This document shows positions 22,700-33,112 of a stretch of 64,000 nucleotides of DNA, piece by piece; positions within the stretch are counted from its first letter, which is position 1, and the number at the start of each line of letters is the position of its first letter. The translations under genes and the position numbers were made by a program. The notes below the pieces were generated by a model. The model had not been told where the DNA came from and made no database searches. It saw nothing but the letters and a program-made list of their open reading frames with translations. The stretch spans positions 186,001-250,000 of the forward strand of contig JALJCO010007048.1 of assembly GCA_023101725.1 (NCBI GenBank). The letters are read 5' to 3'. The stretch comes from Atherinomorus stipes. Taxonomy: Eukaryota; Chordata; Actinopteri; Atheriniformes; Atherinidae.

Positions 22700-23915
22700 C
22701 AGCAAGGCCTGACCCAAAACTACTTCATACAGACCCCCATAAAATGAGAAAAGTCAGGAAATGAATGTATTCATGTATTTATTTAGTATTTTCTACCTCA
22801 CTCAGCCTTTTGCAGAGCAACATTTTGTGTTCAGTCATATTTCATCACACAAACTGACCGTTCATAGCTCTGATACTGCTGTCGTGACAGTCTGACTCAG
22901 ACGTGCAGCTTAAACGTTGCTCCTTTGATTAGTCAGCAGCTCATGTTGCTTCCACATTTCCAGTCAAACTCTGAACAGGAAGTGTCCACCTGAGCTGAAT
23001 GCAGATCTCAGCAGCGTGCAGGTGCATGCTTCCCAGTTCAGCCAACATTTTCCTGCACGTGAGCATGGGAATTGGTCGATGTGGGCCAGTTTGTATCTGG
23101 TTCCTCATCAACTTCACAGCCCAGCTTGTCAGGTTGACACCAGTCAGGATATAAATGAGCCACGGGAAGTCATCCATGGTTAAACTGTAACTGATGTGCT
23201 TTTCATGCTTTGTTTTGCTTTTTCTGCTTATACATTACACAGGCCACGCTCATGCCAAGTACCAACCCTTTTTTTTCTCCTGCCTTGCTTGTTTAGCATA
23301 ATTCACCTCCACAGAGATGACTGTTCACTGGGGGAGACATGCATTTTATACCAGTTATTTTACTGGGTTTGAATGAATGAATGAATGAATACGAGTGCAA
23401 ATGAGCTTCAAGCTTCACATGTTCTTCACTGATTTTCTGATCACAGATGGAAAAAACAATCACTTTGTTTTTACTTTCTTAATGCAATCGTAAACATGCG
23501 GTTCTCTGTGTTGATTTAAATGGAAATGAAGTTATTTTATCAGCGTTCTCCTCAGAAAATCATCTTTTAACTGGTTATCATTAAACAGCTGAAAAACTGA
23601 ACTCAGCTCAGAGAAGAATCCTCAGTTGTAGATAAAAATCACATTTTCCTGCATCAATAAACCGCCTTCACAGAAATAAGGAAAGCCGAGGAAAAGCATT
23701 AAAGACAGGAAGTTGAATTATTAGCCAGGTTAACTGTCAAGAGGCAAAGAAAAGCAGGGAGAAATCAAACTGCAGGGGATAATGGCTGAACGGAGAACAG
23801 GTATGTTAAAAGAATTCCTTAGAGACAGGAGACAAAGCTAGGGGTTGGACTGGAGGCAGAAATAAACATGATCACCAGGACCATTATTATCCCCATGTGT
23901 AGCTTTGTGTGTAGC
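22700..23915. other. Intergenic with one orphan frame
   Basis: A minus-strand frame at 22941-23177 (78 codons) has a strong start context (accATGG) but no recognisable domain and no splice partner; I do not call it a gene. A GAAT microsatellite lies near 23369-23391. Nothing else recognised. Confidence 0.35.
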
Positions 23916-23918
23916 TCT

Positions 23919-24210
23919 GTACCTGTACTTGCTACACTGTGAGAACCATTCTGCGCTTTTAACCAACAAAGTGAGGACATTTTGGCCGGACCTCATTTAA
24001 AAAAACAAACAAACAAAAAAAAACCTTTTTGAGGGTCAAGGTTTGGTTTTAAAGTTTATGTCACAATTAGGTTAGGGTTAGGGCTACATTGAGGCAATTA
24101 GTTGTGATGGTTGAGGTTAGGGTAAGGGACTAGGAAATGCATTATGCTAATGAGTGTCCTCAGAAAGATCAAAGTACAAGGATGTGTGTGCGTGTGTGTG
24201 TGCACTTGTT
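23919..24210 (+). repeat. GAGGACA-type dispersed repeat R1, copy 1
   Basis: Blocks 'ctgtacttgctacactgtgag', 'aaccaacaaagtgaggacat', a poly(A)-rich middle, 'ggttagggttaggg' and 'gtcctcagaaagat..aagtacaagg' recur at 25193-26330 and 36771-37078, and each ends near a GT-rich microsatellite. The ttaggg words here are part of the repeat, not telomere. Confidence 0.75.
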
Positions 24211-24768
24211 CAGGCAACATTGACTGCGTTTACATGAGAGTTTTAATTCCGAATAAAAGTTATTTCTGCTTTGAGAAGACCACGTAATCCCTTATTTCCA
24301 AGTAAAAACAATAATTCAGAATAAAACTTAATTCCGGACTAAGTGGTTGGTTTATTCCTTTTTTAATTCAGAATAAAATAATTTGCCTGTCATGTAACCT
24401 TTTATTCTGCTCTGTAGTTAATTCCTGACCTTCTGCGCATGCTCCTTCCCTTGTCTTATTGTGATGGCGCTTGTTGAAGCGCACGTGAAACAAGTGTTGG
24501 ACTCGTGCCAGCCACCGGAAATGAAGAAGTATGTTCGTGTTGAGCAGCTGCTACAAAACTACAATCAAAATACAGTGAAAATCTGTGTTATTATGTGGTT
24601 TTCATATCAAAGTCGAAATGAAAAGGACCAGGAACTGGCGTCTGTGTACTTCCAGGTAGGCGTAAACGTACGTGAATATGTGGCGTCTGCCCCCTGTCTA
24701 ATCAGAACCCTTCCCCATCAGCAGATCTACAGATGCGGGCATGAAAAAGTTCCCCTTTCAGCCGACTG

Positions 24769-24812
24769 CCAGCCACTTACCAGCCACTTACCAGCCACTT
24801 ACCAGCGACTTG
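24769..24812. repeat. 11-bp minisatellite, four units
   Basis: The unit ccagccactta occurs three times exactly, then once as ccagcgactt. It lies in the relic at 24223-25192. Confidence 0.85.
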
Positions 24813-24950
24813 TCTGCTAATTCAATCACACAGAGAAACGCCTGTGTGCCCAGGGGAAACAATTTCAGAGCATAAATCAATGCCCAGAACAAGGATGTTT
24901 CCACACGCCAAGTTTGGACACCGTGCGTGATGATGTTCATCGTTCAGCCA

Positions 24951-24996
24951 GTGATAGTGCAGTAATGGTGCACTATCACTGCACTATTACTGCACC
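24951..24996. other. Two interleaved perfect palindromes
   Basis: gtgatagtgca (24951-24961) pairs with tgcactatcac (24969-24979). A second stem, gtgcagtaat (24957-24966) with attactgcac (24986-24995), uses overlapping bases, so the two hairpins exclude each other. A local inversion-duplication could have made it. Confidence 0.8.
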
Positions 24997-25192
24997 ACTT
25001 CTGGCAGAAAAAGGTGGAACTTTTTCATGCCCCCATCTGTAAAGCAGAATTAGATAAACATGTTTTCCATGTAGACCTGAATTCAGAATTATTATTTCCA
25101 TGTAAACATGAAGGAGAATAATTAATTCTGAATTATTTAATTCAGAATGATTAATTCAGAATTTAAAAACATCATGTAACTAAGGCCACAGT

Positions 25193-26330
25193 GACGATAG
25201 TTTTGCGTGTTTAACCAACAAAATATGGACATTTTGAAGAAAACCCCCTTTTTTGAGGGTCAAGATTTGGTTTTAGAGTTTAGGGCACAATTAGGTTTCG
25301 GTTAGGGTTAGGGGAAGGGCTACGTTTAGGCAATCAGTTATAACGGCTGAGGTTAAAGGGGAAGTTCAGGATTTTTGACATAGGGCCTCATTTGCAAGTA
25401 AGCCAGGATACTACTTATCACTGAAGACAGTTTCAACATATTTCATTCCATTATTCTAGTTCCAGGAGGTCGTCGATGCTAATGCTAGTGTGAGTCAATA
25501 GGAATCTGCTAGCCTGTCATTAAAACCAATTTTTCCACTCCACAGAACATCCGAGGCAAATCAGCAAGCCTATCTGTGCATATGCAGTGTTAAACTAGAA
25601 AACTCGTGTGTAAAAGAAGTAAAACTAGGCTTGTATGACAAATTTTGCATAACATATTGAGGAACTACTTTCTTACCAGCTGCGGAATGATATACTTTGC
25701 TTTTGGGTGGTAGTTTTACTACCTTTGTCAGTGTATTCTCATTCATAGAGATATGGTGACAGTTTGATGAAAAAAAATTCTAAATCATCTTTAAAATCCG
25801 ACATATCCTCATCCCTTTCAGACGTGGCCGTAGTTTTGACTGTACATTTGTGTAATCAAATTCTTTAATGCACGTAGCGGAAGATGACATCACTCCACTG
25901 CCAAATACAGGAAGCAAAACTTTGTAAAGCTTCTCAGCAGCAACAATTGAAATGCAACAAAATGCAAGGTTAGTTTTATTTGTAACATTATTCTATTAAC
26001 ACGGCATTTACACAGATAGTCTTAAGTCATAAACGATTTGCTTCGGATGTTCTGTGGAGTAGTTAAGATTGTTTTTAATGACAGGCTAGCAGATTCCTAT
26101 TGACTCACACTAGCATTAGCATCGGCAACCTCCTGGAAATAGAATAACGGGATAAAATATGTTGAAATCATCTCCAGTCATAAGTAGTATCCTGGCTCAC
26201 TCGAAAATGAGGCCCTATGTCAAAAAATCCTGAACTTCCCCTTTAAGGGAAAGGCATAGGGAATGCATACTGTGAATGGATGTCCTCACAAAGATAGAAG
26301 AACAAACATTTTTGTGTCTGTGTGTGATCT
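25193..26330 (+). repeat. GAGGACA-type repeat R1, copy 2, split by a TTAA element
   Basis: The left part (25193-25352) has 'ttaaccaacaaaatatggac' and 'ggttagggttaggggaagg'; the right part (26247-26330) has 'gggaatgcatactg' and 'gtcctcacaaagatagaag'. Together they reproduce copy 1. The gap is exactly the element at 25357-26242. Confidence 0.75.
25357..26242. mobile_element. TTAA-flanked element, family D, with long inverted arms
   Basis: Ends aggggaagttcagga and tcctgaacttcccct; the inverted similarity continues for about 200 bp per arm (tagggcctcatttgcaag, 'gatgctaatgctagtgtgag', 'cagaacatccgaggcaaa'). TTAA stands on both sides (25353-25356, 26243-26246). Removing the element and one TTAA gives an uninterrupted R1 repeat. 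About 886 bp, no transposase frame. Confidence 0.85.
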
Positions 26331-27712
26331 TATACTCTGATAGCTGTTCTGGTGCAGGTTGTTCTCAGCTTTGTTGTCTCCTGTAGCTGCTTCTGAAAAT
26401 CATCAGCTGGATTTTTTGGCAGGGACCATGATGCTCTCTGTTATGTTTCTGCGCAGGTGCAGCAGTTGGCTGTTTTTGGATTTCTTTGTCTTTTCTTTCT
26501 TCTTTCCACTCTCCTCTTTTAATTTTTGTTCACTCCTTATCTTTCCTTTTCCTAATCTTCTTCCCTCTAGTCAGGTCCAGCAATATTATATAAAATTCTG
26601 TTATAAACAGGCTTAAAATAAAATAAAATAAATTATTATACTCAGATTATAAAGAAAAAAACTAAACAAACCTTAACAGAAAAAATCTTATGAAATAACA
26701 GCAATAATATAATAATAAATTTTAATTTATTACAGATAATATTCCTGTCAGATTAATAAATTCAGGTTGCAGTTATTACTTTGGTTTGTCTTTATTTATA
26801 TTTATGCTCCGTTTTAACAGAAATATTAGTATCTGATTACTCAACCTTCCCGCTGAGCAAACTCAGCTTTCTTTCCAGAAATTTCTCATCAGCCCAGCCC
26901 AGATGGTGGTCTTCACTCTGCAGGTTTGCAGAGTTTATTCTTGGCTCAATGCATCAGAGGAGCTGAAGCGAGGAGCTGTTTATCAGAAGCAGATGATTTC
27001 TGCATCTTGCCTGCATAATCTGCTCCTGCAAAGGCTTTAGATCGGCGTAGACAAGACACAGGAGCCGGGATTCAATTACCAATTACATAAGACGCTTTCA
27101 TCAAAGGCCTTTCTGATGTGACTTTTAGAGTGAGGGGTGGAGGCCGATCCGCTGACGCACGACTTCACCAGAAACCATGTAACAGGCATTTTCGTGCAAA
27201 CTGGCCCAGTCTGGTCGAGGGTTTGTTTTTATCGTGAGTGGGCCGCTCGTCTGCCAGTTTGAAAACTTAATTGCATTGTTGTGGCGCATGTGCTGGCCTC
27301 ATGTTGCCGGGATTAGACATTCTGCTTTTAAGGTTCGACACGTCAATGTTGGCACTTGGAGTGTTGCTCTTACAAAATGATGAGATTACATTTTCACAGC
27401 CTGGAATTTTCTGATGCAGCTCCACTAAGCACTGCTTGCATAACAAAATCTTTTGAGGAAATGTTTTAAAATGGGCTCTAAGGCAGCATTTTCTTCCAGG
27501 AGAAGAAGTCAGACATGTGCCATCCTTCATTCTGCTGCCTGGTTCTACCAGGGCTGAGTGGTTTGATACAACACAAAACTCATGTTGCATTTTTATATAA
27601 AGAGCATCTTCATGTCATTGAAACAGGGCGTGTTTATATACGCAATCACAGGTCACTGTTAGGCACACATCGTTAGTACCAGGTTGGACGTGGCTTTATC
27701 TCTAGAACCATC
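26331..27712. other. Intergenic, no gene seen
   Basis: A minus-strand frame at 27267-27590 (107 codons) and smaller ones lack any recognisable motif. No repeat ends seen. Confidence 0.4.
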
Positions 27713-27716
27713 TTAA

Positions 27717-28368
27717 AGGACAACTTTCTTTTTTTCAACCTGGACCTTATTTCTATGATGTTATATGTGCATTTACTCACCGTTAAAATTTCTGTATCAC
27801 TTTGACTCCTTCGGAAGATATAACTTGGTTCACACTTCATTGTGCATCCAGTGATAATGGCGGAGACGGGGCAGCGACTATATAAGACACTATCTGCAGT
27901 AAAACTCCTTGATTTTTGCCAAACCTTTAAGTTGAATGAACGAACAAAAGAGTACTATTGTCCTGTAAGTCCAGATTTAGCTTTCCGTTAGTTTTCTTGT
28001 TTTTTTGGACACTTTTTTGGGGCCACGTGTTCACGATGCGTGCTTCCGTAGTTCAGCTGAGGAGAGCAGCTCGCTGCCCAGACAACAACAAAAACACAAT
28101 TTGCGAAACTCTAAACTTACAGGACAATAGTACTCATTCGTTTGTTCATTCTACTTAAAGCATTGATGAAATGAAGTTGTTTTGCTGCAGATAATGTCTT
28201 ATATAGTCGCTGCCTCATCTCCACCATTATCACAGGATGTACACTGAAGGGTGAATCAAGTTATGTCTTCCGAAGGACTCAAAGTGATGCAGAAACTTTA
28301 CCGGTGAGTAAATGTATGTATAAACTCCTAGAAATAAGGTCCAGGTTGAAAAAAAAGAAACTTATCCT
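27717..28368. mobile_element. TTAA-flanked element, family E, with long inverted arms
   Basis: The arms start aggacaactttctttttttc and end gaaaaaaaagaaacttatcct; similarity continues for about 190 bp (caacctggaccttatttc, ttcggaagatataactt, tagtcgctgcc). TTAA flanks are at 27713-27716 and 28369-28372. Non-coding, about 652 bp. Confidence 0.8.
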
Positions 28369-28372
28369 TTAA

Positions 28373-28943
28373 TGACTCACAATGTAACTTTTAGACATAA
28401 AAAATATGTGTTTCTGACTCGTTTTGATGACACACCAATATCCATTATGCACATTTTTGAGCCGTCACTGCCCAGAGGCGTCCTGAGAATCAGAAACTGC
28501 ACTACGCAAGTTTTGGATCCGGGATGGGGATGTGACGTTGCAGCCGACTATTGATTGCGCACCGTGTCACTTACTAGCAAATGAATACCAGATATGAAAA
28601 CAACGGGTGTTTTGAATGCGCATCATGTCTGATTCAGTAAAGAAACTCAAGGAAACATGACTGGAGGAAGATGGGAAAAGAAAGAGAGGAACGGAAAGAA
28701 TAACAGTCAAGATAAGACTCTTTCACTGACTGGAGTGAATCAGTACAGGCAGGATGCAACATAGATGCTAGTTTAGCTGTTGATAGGGAAAACTGCTAAA
28801 AGTTCCGTTGTATGTCTTTAACTAACCTGAATCTTACATCTGTTAACCAGTTTTCTGGATGGATATTGAGACATAACTTAGTGTTAGCCTTCCCAAGTTA
28901 AATGTATTCCAATAAAGCTGCAGTTAGCATGTCTGCATGGTAT
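28373..28943. other. Intergenic, no gene seen
   Basis: Nothing recognised. Confidence 0.35.
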
Positions 28944-29263
28944 TACAGTTTTTCTCAATTGCTAAAACACTAAATCCCATTCTCAGGGCCAATTTTTCAG
29001 AAGCCTAAAGTGAGGTATCAAATCAGTCCCTTTGTGATCAAAACCTAAAGCACATTCCACATCACTAGACACTGTTTTCAATCACATTTGCATTGTGATG
29101 CACTTGCTGGGCAAAATGGTAAACACATGTTGCAAACTGATCACAACTAAGACACAGATGTCAACAGTAAACACAGTGACTCAAAATTGATTTCACCTTT
29201 GGCTGATGATGAGGAAACCAACATAAACCAGTTGAGGAAGCTGTGGGAGGTCAAGATTTTGCA

Positions 29264-29410
29264 ATGGATAGAGGAAATCAGAGGAAGGGTGCGTATAAGA
29301 GGTGGTGGCAGAGGTGGTTGAAGATGGGGACGTAGAAGGGGGCAAAATCAGGTACGACGCAGAGTCTTCATTTCAGATGAAATCCATGCAACTGTGATCA
29401 ACAATGTTGC
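29264..29410 (+). pseudogene. Transposase N-terminal remnant
   Basis: The ATG at 29264 gives MDRGNQRKG, then an indel moves the frame to an Arg/Gly-rich run (IRGGGRGG, then a stop, then RWGRRRGQNQ) leading into VFISDEIHATVINNV. I recognise this layout, RG-rich leader then a helix-turn-helix start 'SDEIRATV', from fish transposases of the Tc1/IS630 type. At least one frameshift and one stop break it and the catalytic part is absent. Confidence 0.6.
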
Positions 29411-29650
29411 TACCTCCACCAAGGAGGAGTTTGTCCGTCTGTCTGTCAGCAACTTTACGGAAAAAGTTCTGGAAGGATTGACCTGAAATTTTCACCAGCC
29501 GTGTGCCTCAGCCCAACGACGACCCAAGTACATTTTTTTGGTGATCCGGATCACCTTCTGGATCCAGGAATGTTTTGAAAGATTCTTTTTCTTTACGAGA
29601 GCTGCTTGGCGGAGGTCTGCGCTCTCCAAGTGCTTTTTTAGTACTTTATG
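29411..29650 (+). repeat. Dispersed repeat R6 (cctccaccaaggagg...agtgctttt), nested
   Basis: It starts tacctccaccaaggaggag, carries gtctgtctgtcagcaac, ggtgatccggatcacc and ggatccagg, and ends 'ggcggaggtctgcgctctcc..gtgctttt'. Fragments of the same family lie at 30924-31012 (start) and 34213-34338 (end). It interrupts the transposase remnant. Class unknown to me. Confidence 0.6.
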
Positions 29651-30124
29651 AGTTCTCTGTGTTGTGACATGATGCATTTGGCCTGATGTCAATAAAAAAA
29701 AAAAAAACATTTTGACAGCATGATGTTCTGAGAACTCTGTTTTCCGTTTTCCCTTCTAGTGTTTCCTGATTGCTCTGTAGTGTTCTACATTTTGCTGTGC
29801 TTGGGGCATGATGATGCTGTTTTTAATCAATAACTTCTTTTTGCCACAAGAAGCGGAGGTTTCGGGAAAGTTGTTTGAGTTGTGGGTTTAGTGTTTAACG
29901 TTGTGAAAAACTGAGGGGACATTTCAAACATAGTGTTTTAGCAATTGAGAAAAACTGTAACGTTGACCTGCCATGGTGGTTCAGGTCACATGGTGCACAC
30001 TTTAATGCTGCTTTTGTGCCAGTTGTTGTCTCAGCTCCTGTTATGCTGGTCAGTGTAATGCTCTTGTGCAGTAGATGAGCTTGACTTCACGTGGTGGTGT
30101 CTTAGAGCTAGACATAAAAACATA

Positions 30125-30412
30125 CTGAGGCGTTGTTCTGTTGCTAACAGGTGACAGCTTTTTGGTGGCTGCTCCTACATTGTGGAACAGTCTCATCCCT
30201 CCCGTCAGAGCTGGTTGGAAGTCCGTGCTAAAGACCCGCTCTGTTGCACTGGCTTTAAACAGTTGAAGTGGACACTGATTTTTTTTCTAAACTTGTTATT
30301 TATATATATATGATATATATTGTCTCTTGTAACATTTTTCCATTGCTTTGGGCAACTGTAGTTGTTGTACATGTGCCAAATCAATAAAGCAGAACTTGAA
30401 CTTGAACATGAA
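30125..30412 (+). repeat. LINE 3' end (L2/CR1-like)
   Basis: A short frame reads 'APTLWNSLIPPVR', corresponding to the C-terminal 'xVWNKLPxxLR' motif of L2/CR1-type reverse transcriptases. It is followed by a 3' region with aataaagcagaacttgaac and a ttgaac/atgaac repeat tail, as these LINEs have. 5' truncated. Confidence 0.6.
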
Positions 30413-30923
30413 CAAGTTGTATTTGAAATATAGTGTGCAGCAGGCTTTAGTTACTGAGCAGCAGAGCTGGTTTGGAGTCAGCTCCAGCTATGTTCTGTTT
30501 AAAAAGATGTTTTCTGCAAAGATAAGTCAAGTTAGGAAAAAAGTGAATTTGTGAGATTCCCAGTGTGCGTCATCGGATCTTAAGAGTCAGTTTATTGATT
30601 CAAAGCAGCTACATTCACACAGTTATCTATCAGAATATAGATATTTGGAGTTCCTCAGAAATATCTCTCTTTCTAAAGCATTCATCCACTTTCCTCCGTT
30701 ATATTCATGTGAGAGGTGCATTAAATAATAAACCAATAACTCATGGCTGTTAAAACAAGAAGAGGAAGGTATACTGTAGACTAGAGATCATTATCTAATC
30801 TCATGTGTTTGATCAGAATCCCAATCAAGCATTTTTCAATCATAAAGGTCACGTGTCCACATCAGCTGCTTGTAATTCCATGTGGGCCTCCATCTGTCAG
30901 CTTTGCACATTGCTAATATTTAC
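30413..30923. other. Intergenic, no gene seen
   Basis: Nothing recognised. Confidence 0.35.
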
Positions 30924-31012
30924 CTCTGCCAAGGAGTGGCGGAGGTAAGGTAATTGCCAGTGTTTGTCTGTCTGTTAGCAAACTCAAAAAGTACTGAATA
31001 GATTTGAATGGA
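30924..31012 (+). repeat. R6 repeat fragment
   Basis: tacctctgccaaggag and tttgtctgtctgttagcaa match the start of 29411-29650. The rest is missing. Confidence 0.5.
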
Positions 31013-31179
31013 TGAAGTTGAACTGCTGAGGTTTCTTCAACTTTCCCAGTTCGCCGTCTCAGAAGGTAAAGTTTTCATTTCCTCTGAGGCTCAACTTCAG
31101 ACAGTTTCAGAGTTCCAGGTTCAGCTGGAATACGCTGCAGTTCATGAGGGGAGAGGCAGAACTGCATCTAGTAAAAGAT

Positions 31180-32669
31180 CAGGGGCCTCATGTACAAAGA
31201 GTTGCGTGGATTTCCTACTGAAACCCGGCGTACGATCAAATCCTGAAAACGTCATACGCACAAAAGTTTTCAGATGTATGAAACTGTGCGCACGCATGGA
31301 TCCAAGTACTTTTCCTTTGTACATCCCAATCAACGTGGAATTGAGCGCACATGTTGGAGTACCTGACGCCTCCCTGTCCACACCCCCAACATAAATACGC
31401 AAATGACATTTAAATGAGATCTGCAGCGGAGATTCTCCTCTCTGCACCATCAGAAAGACAAAATATGAGCATGACAGTGAATGAAAATGAAAAAAATTAA
31501 AGGAGAACGAACTTGAGGCAGCTTGTTTAAGTAGAAACGCGCAAAAATGTGAACTTTAACATGCTGTTGTCCGGCAACACACCCAACAGAAAAGTGAATG
31601 GGACAGTGTGTGTCGCGGTCAAAGATGGGGGGTCAGAGTCGCGCACACAAGCCGAAAAACGAAGTGGTCCAACTTCAAGTTGGATGTGAATCAGAGGACG
31701 GCTGCTCGTGACTGCATTTCGTCTTTCAGAGGTGGGGGGAGTTCACGCGGGTGACTCCGGTTTTTCTGAAGGTAAATAAATATATATTTGTGAAACGTGT
31801 GTTTATACAGTCGCCTCCTCACAGCATGATGTCGCCCCCCCACAGCCTGATGTCACTGGAAATACTGTATTTATTAGCTGACACAATCTATTCCCATAAG
31901 AGGACGTGCAGCATCGGGAATTCCTCCTGCATCACCTGCGTCACAGCCGCGGGGGTTTCTTAATCCCGGGATGAAGATGTAACCGACCTGCTACTGTTAA
32001 ATCGCCATACCGGCCGAGTCCCCCCCCCCCTGCTGTGTTGGTATAAGTGATTGAACAGATCATCCTATAGATGTCCTCACAAATTAAGTGCATTAATAAA
32101 CAAACCGGCATATAAGAATTTATTCGCCGGAGCGCGTGGAGGCGCAGCTGGGTGTGTTGCCCCCCCAGCCTGGCTTCAGCTCTGTGCACAGAGATGTCTC
32201 TGGGAACTTTAAGCGTCTGACCAGCCAGTTATCATTAAATCAGTAAATCTTCTCGACCTCTAAAAACACTCTCTCTGTATATCCACCATTTCTGATGTCT
32301 TCTTCCATCTAAAACAGCTGCTGGAAAGGAGCCTATTTTTGCTCCACTTTGCGCTTTTATATCCGCTCATAACTGCAGACGCAGGTGTTAATTGTTTATG
32401 AGGGCTGTTTGCTCATGTGTCTGACCACATCACTCAGTCTGGGGATGGTTGTTTTCACATTTATTTCTTTTAACAGTTTCCCAGCGTTGCCTCCAAGTGT
32501 CGCCAAAGTCTCCACAGCTGTAGAAACGTTCGTACGCCAGCCATGAAGTTGACGTGAAGCACCGCACATTTCCACGGTCACTCCATTCTTGATACATCTC
32601 GACTTTATCGTGGAAATGATCGTACGCCACGTTTTTGTGCGTACGAACCCTTTGTACATGAGGCCCCTG
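31180..32669 (+). mobile_element. AT-flanked DNA transposon relic (Harbinger/ISL2EU-like)
   Basis: Ends caggggcctcatgtacaaag and ctttgtacatgaggcccctg are exact inverted repeats of 20 bp, followed by related CGTACG-rich arms (gcgtacgatca / gatcgtacgcc). Each end abuts AT (31178-31179, 32670-32671), a two-base duplication. A Myb/SANT-like remnant lies at 31605-31740. Two-base AT duplications and Myb-like partners are known for ISL2EU/Harbinger relatives; the assignment is inferred. No nuclease gene remains in the 1490 bp. Confidence 0.7.
31605..31740 (+). pseudogene. Myb/SANT-like DNA-binding domain remnant
   Basis: One frame reads VCVAVKDGGSESRTQAEK and a shifted frame continues KWSNFKLDVNQRTAARDC then FRGGG. 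This follows the order of the Myb/SANT-like domain of Harbinger-type helper proteins and NAIF1 relatives (V-N...R-T-x2-E-x-K-K-W-x-D-x-K then T-G-G-G). A single frameshift separates the halves and the front of the domain is gone. Recognised by eye only. Confidence 0.5.
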
Positions 32670-32671
32670 AT

Positions 32672-33112
32672 GTCTCAGCAAAATCTGGTCTATAAAGCTC
32701 TGAATGGTTTAGACCCAAAATACATCAGTGACCTCTTGACCCAGTATGAACCTACTAGACCCCTCAGGTCATCTGGATCCGGTCTGTTATCAGTTCCCAG
32801 AGTCAGAACCAGACATGGAGAAGCTGCGTTCAGCTTCTATGCTCCACATGTCTGGAACAAACTCCCAGAAAGTCTCAGATCAAATGAAACACTCAGTTTA
32901 TTTACATCCAGGTTAAAGACCCATCAAAAGTTAAAATCTGCACGACCCCATGTTCTCTCTTTTGTTTTTGTTTTTAATCTTAAATTATGCTTCTATTCTT
33001 TTGTTGTTTTTAATGTTTCTTTTCGTTTGCTGTAATGCTTTTAATGTTTTATGTAAAGCACTTTGAATTGTCCTGTACATGAAATGTGCTATAAAAATAA
33101 ACTTGCCTTGCT
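32672..33112 (+). repeat. L2/CR1-like LINE 3' end with RT C-terminus
   Basis: The frame reads LVYKALNGLDPKYISDLL, then SGSGLLSVPRVRTRHGEAAF, then HVWNKLPESLRSNETLSLF, the C-terminal segment of L2/CR1-type reverse transcriptases, ending at a normal-looking stop near 33035. The 3' region 'gtaaagcactttgaattgtc' and 'aataaacttgccttgcttatg' follows. It is 5' truncated exactly at the AT-flanked element. Related 3' tails are at 49890-50005 and, in part, 38125-38170. Confidence 0.85.

Larger units (their letters stand above)
24223..25192 (+). mobile_element. DNA transposon relic with 'tttacatg' ends
   Basis: The left end actgcgtttacatg and the right end catgtaac..ggccacagt are imperfect inverted relatives; both arms are full of gaataa/ttattc words. 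Part of the same family is found inverted at 44206-44412. Between the arms a frame at 24461-24820 begins with 55 codons of protein-like sequence (MALVEAHVKQVLDSCQPPEM) that could be a transposon-encoded N-terminus, but I cannot assign it to a family. No clear target duplication. Confidence 0.5.
28946..29957 (+). mobile_element. Tc1/mariner-like transposon relic
   Basis: Ends cagtttttctcaattgctaa and ttagcaattgagaaaaactg are near-perfect inverted repeats extended by 'aacacta/tagtgtt'. TA lies on both sides (28944-28945, 29958-29959). Inside is the start of a transposase with an Arg/Gly-rich N-terminus, cut off by another repeat at 29411. About 1.0 kb remains of what should be a longer autonomous element. 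Confidence 0.75.

Noticed and set aside
23919..24130. ttagggttaggg words as an interstitial telomere
   Set aside because: Only about two units, and the same words occur at the same place in three copies of repeat R1.
32589..33035. A 148-codon host gene
   Set aside because: Its first part is the end of a DNA transposon and the rest is the C-terminus of a LINE reverse transcriptase.
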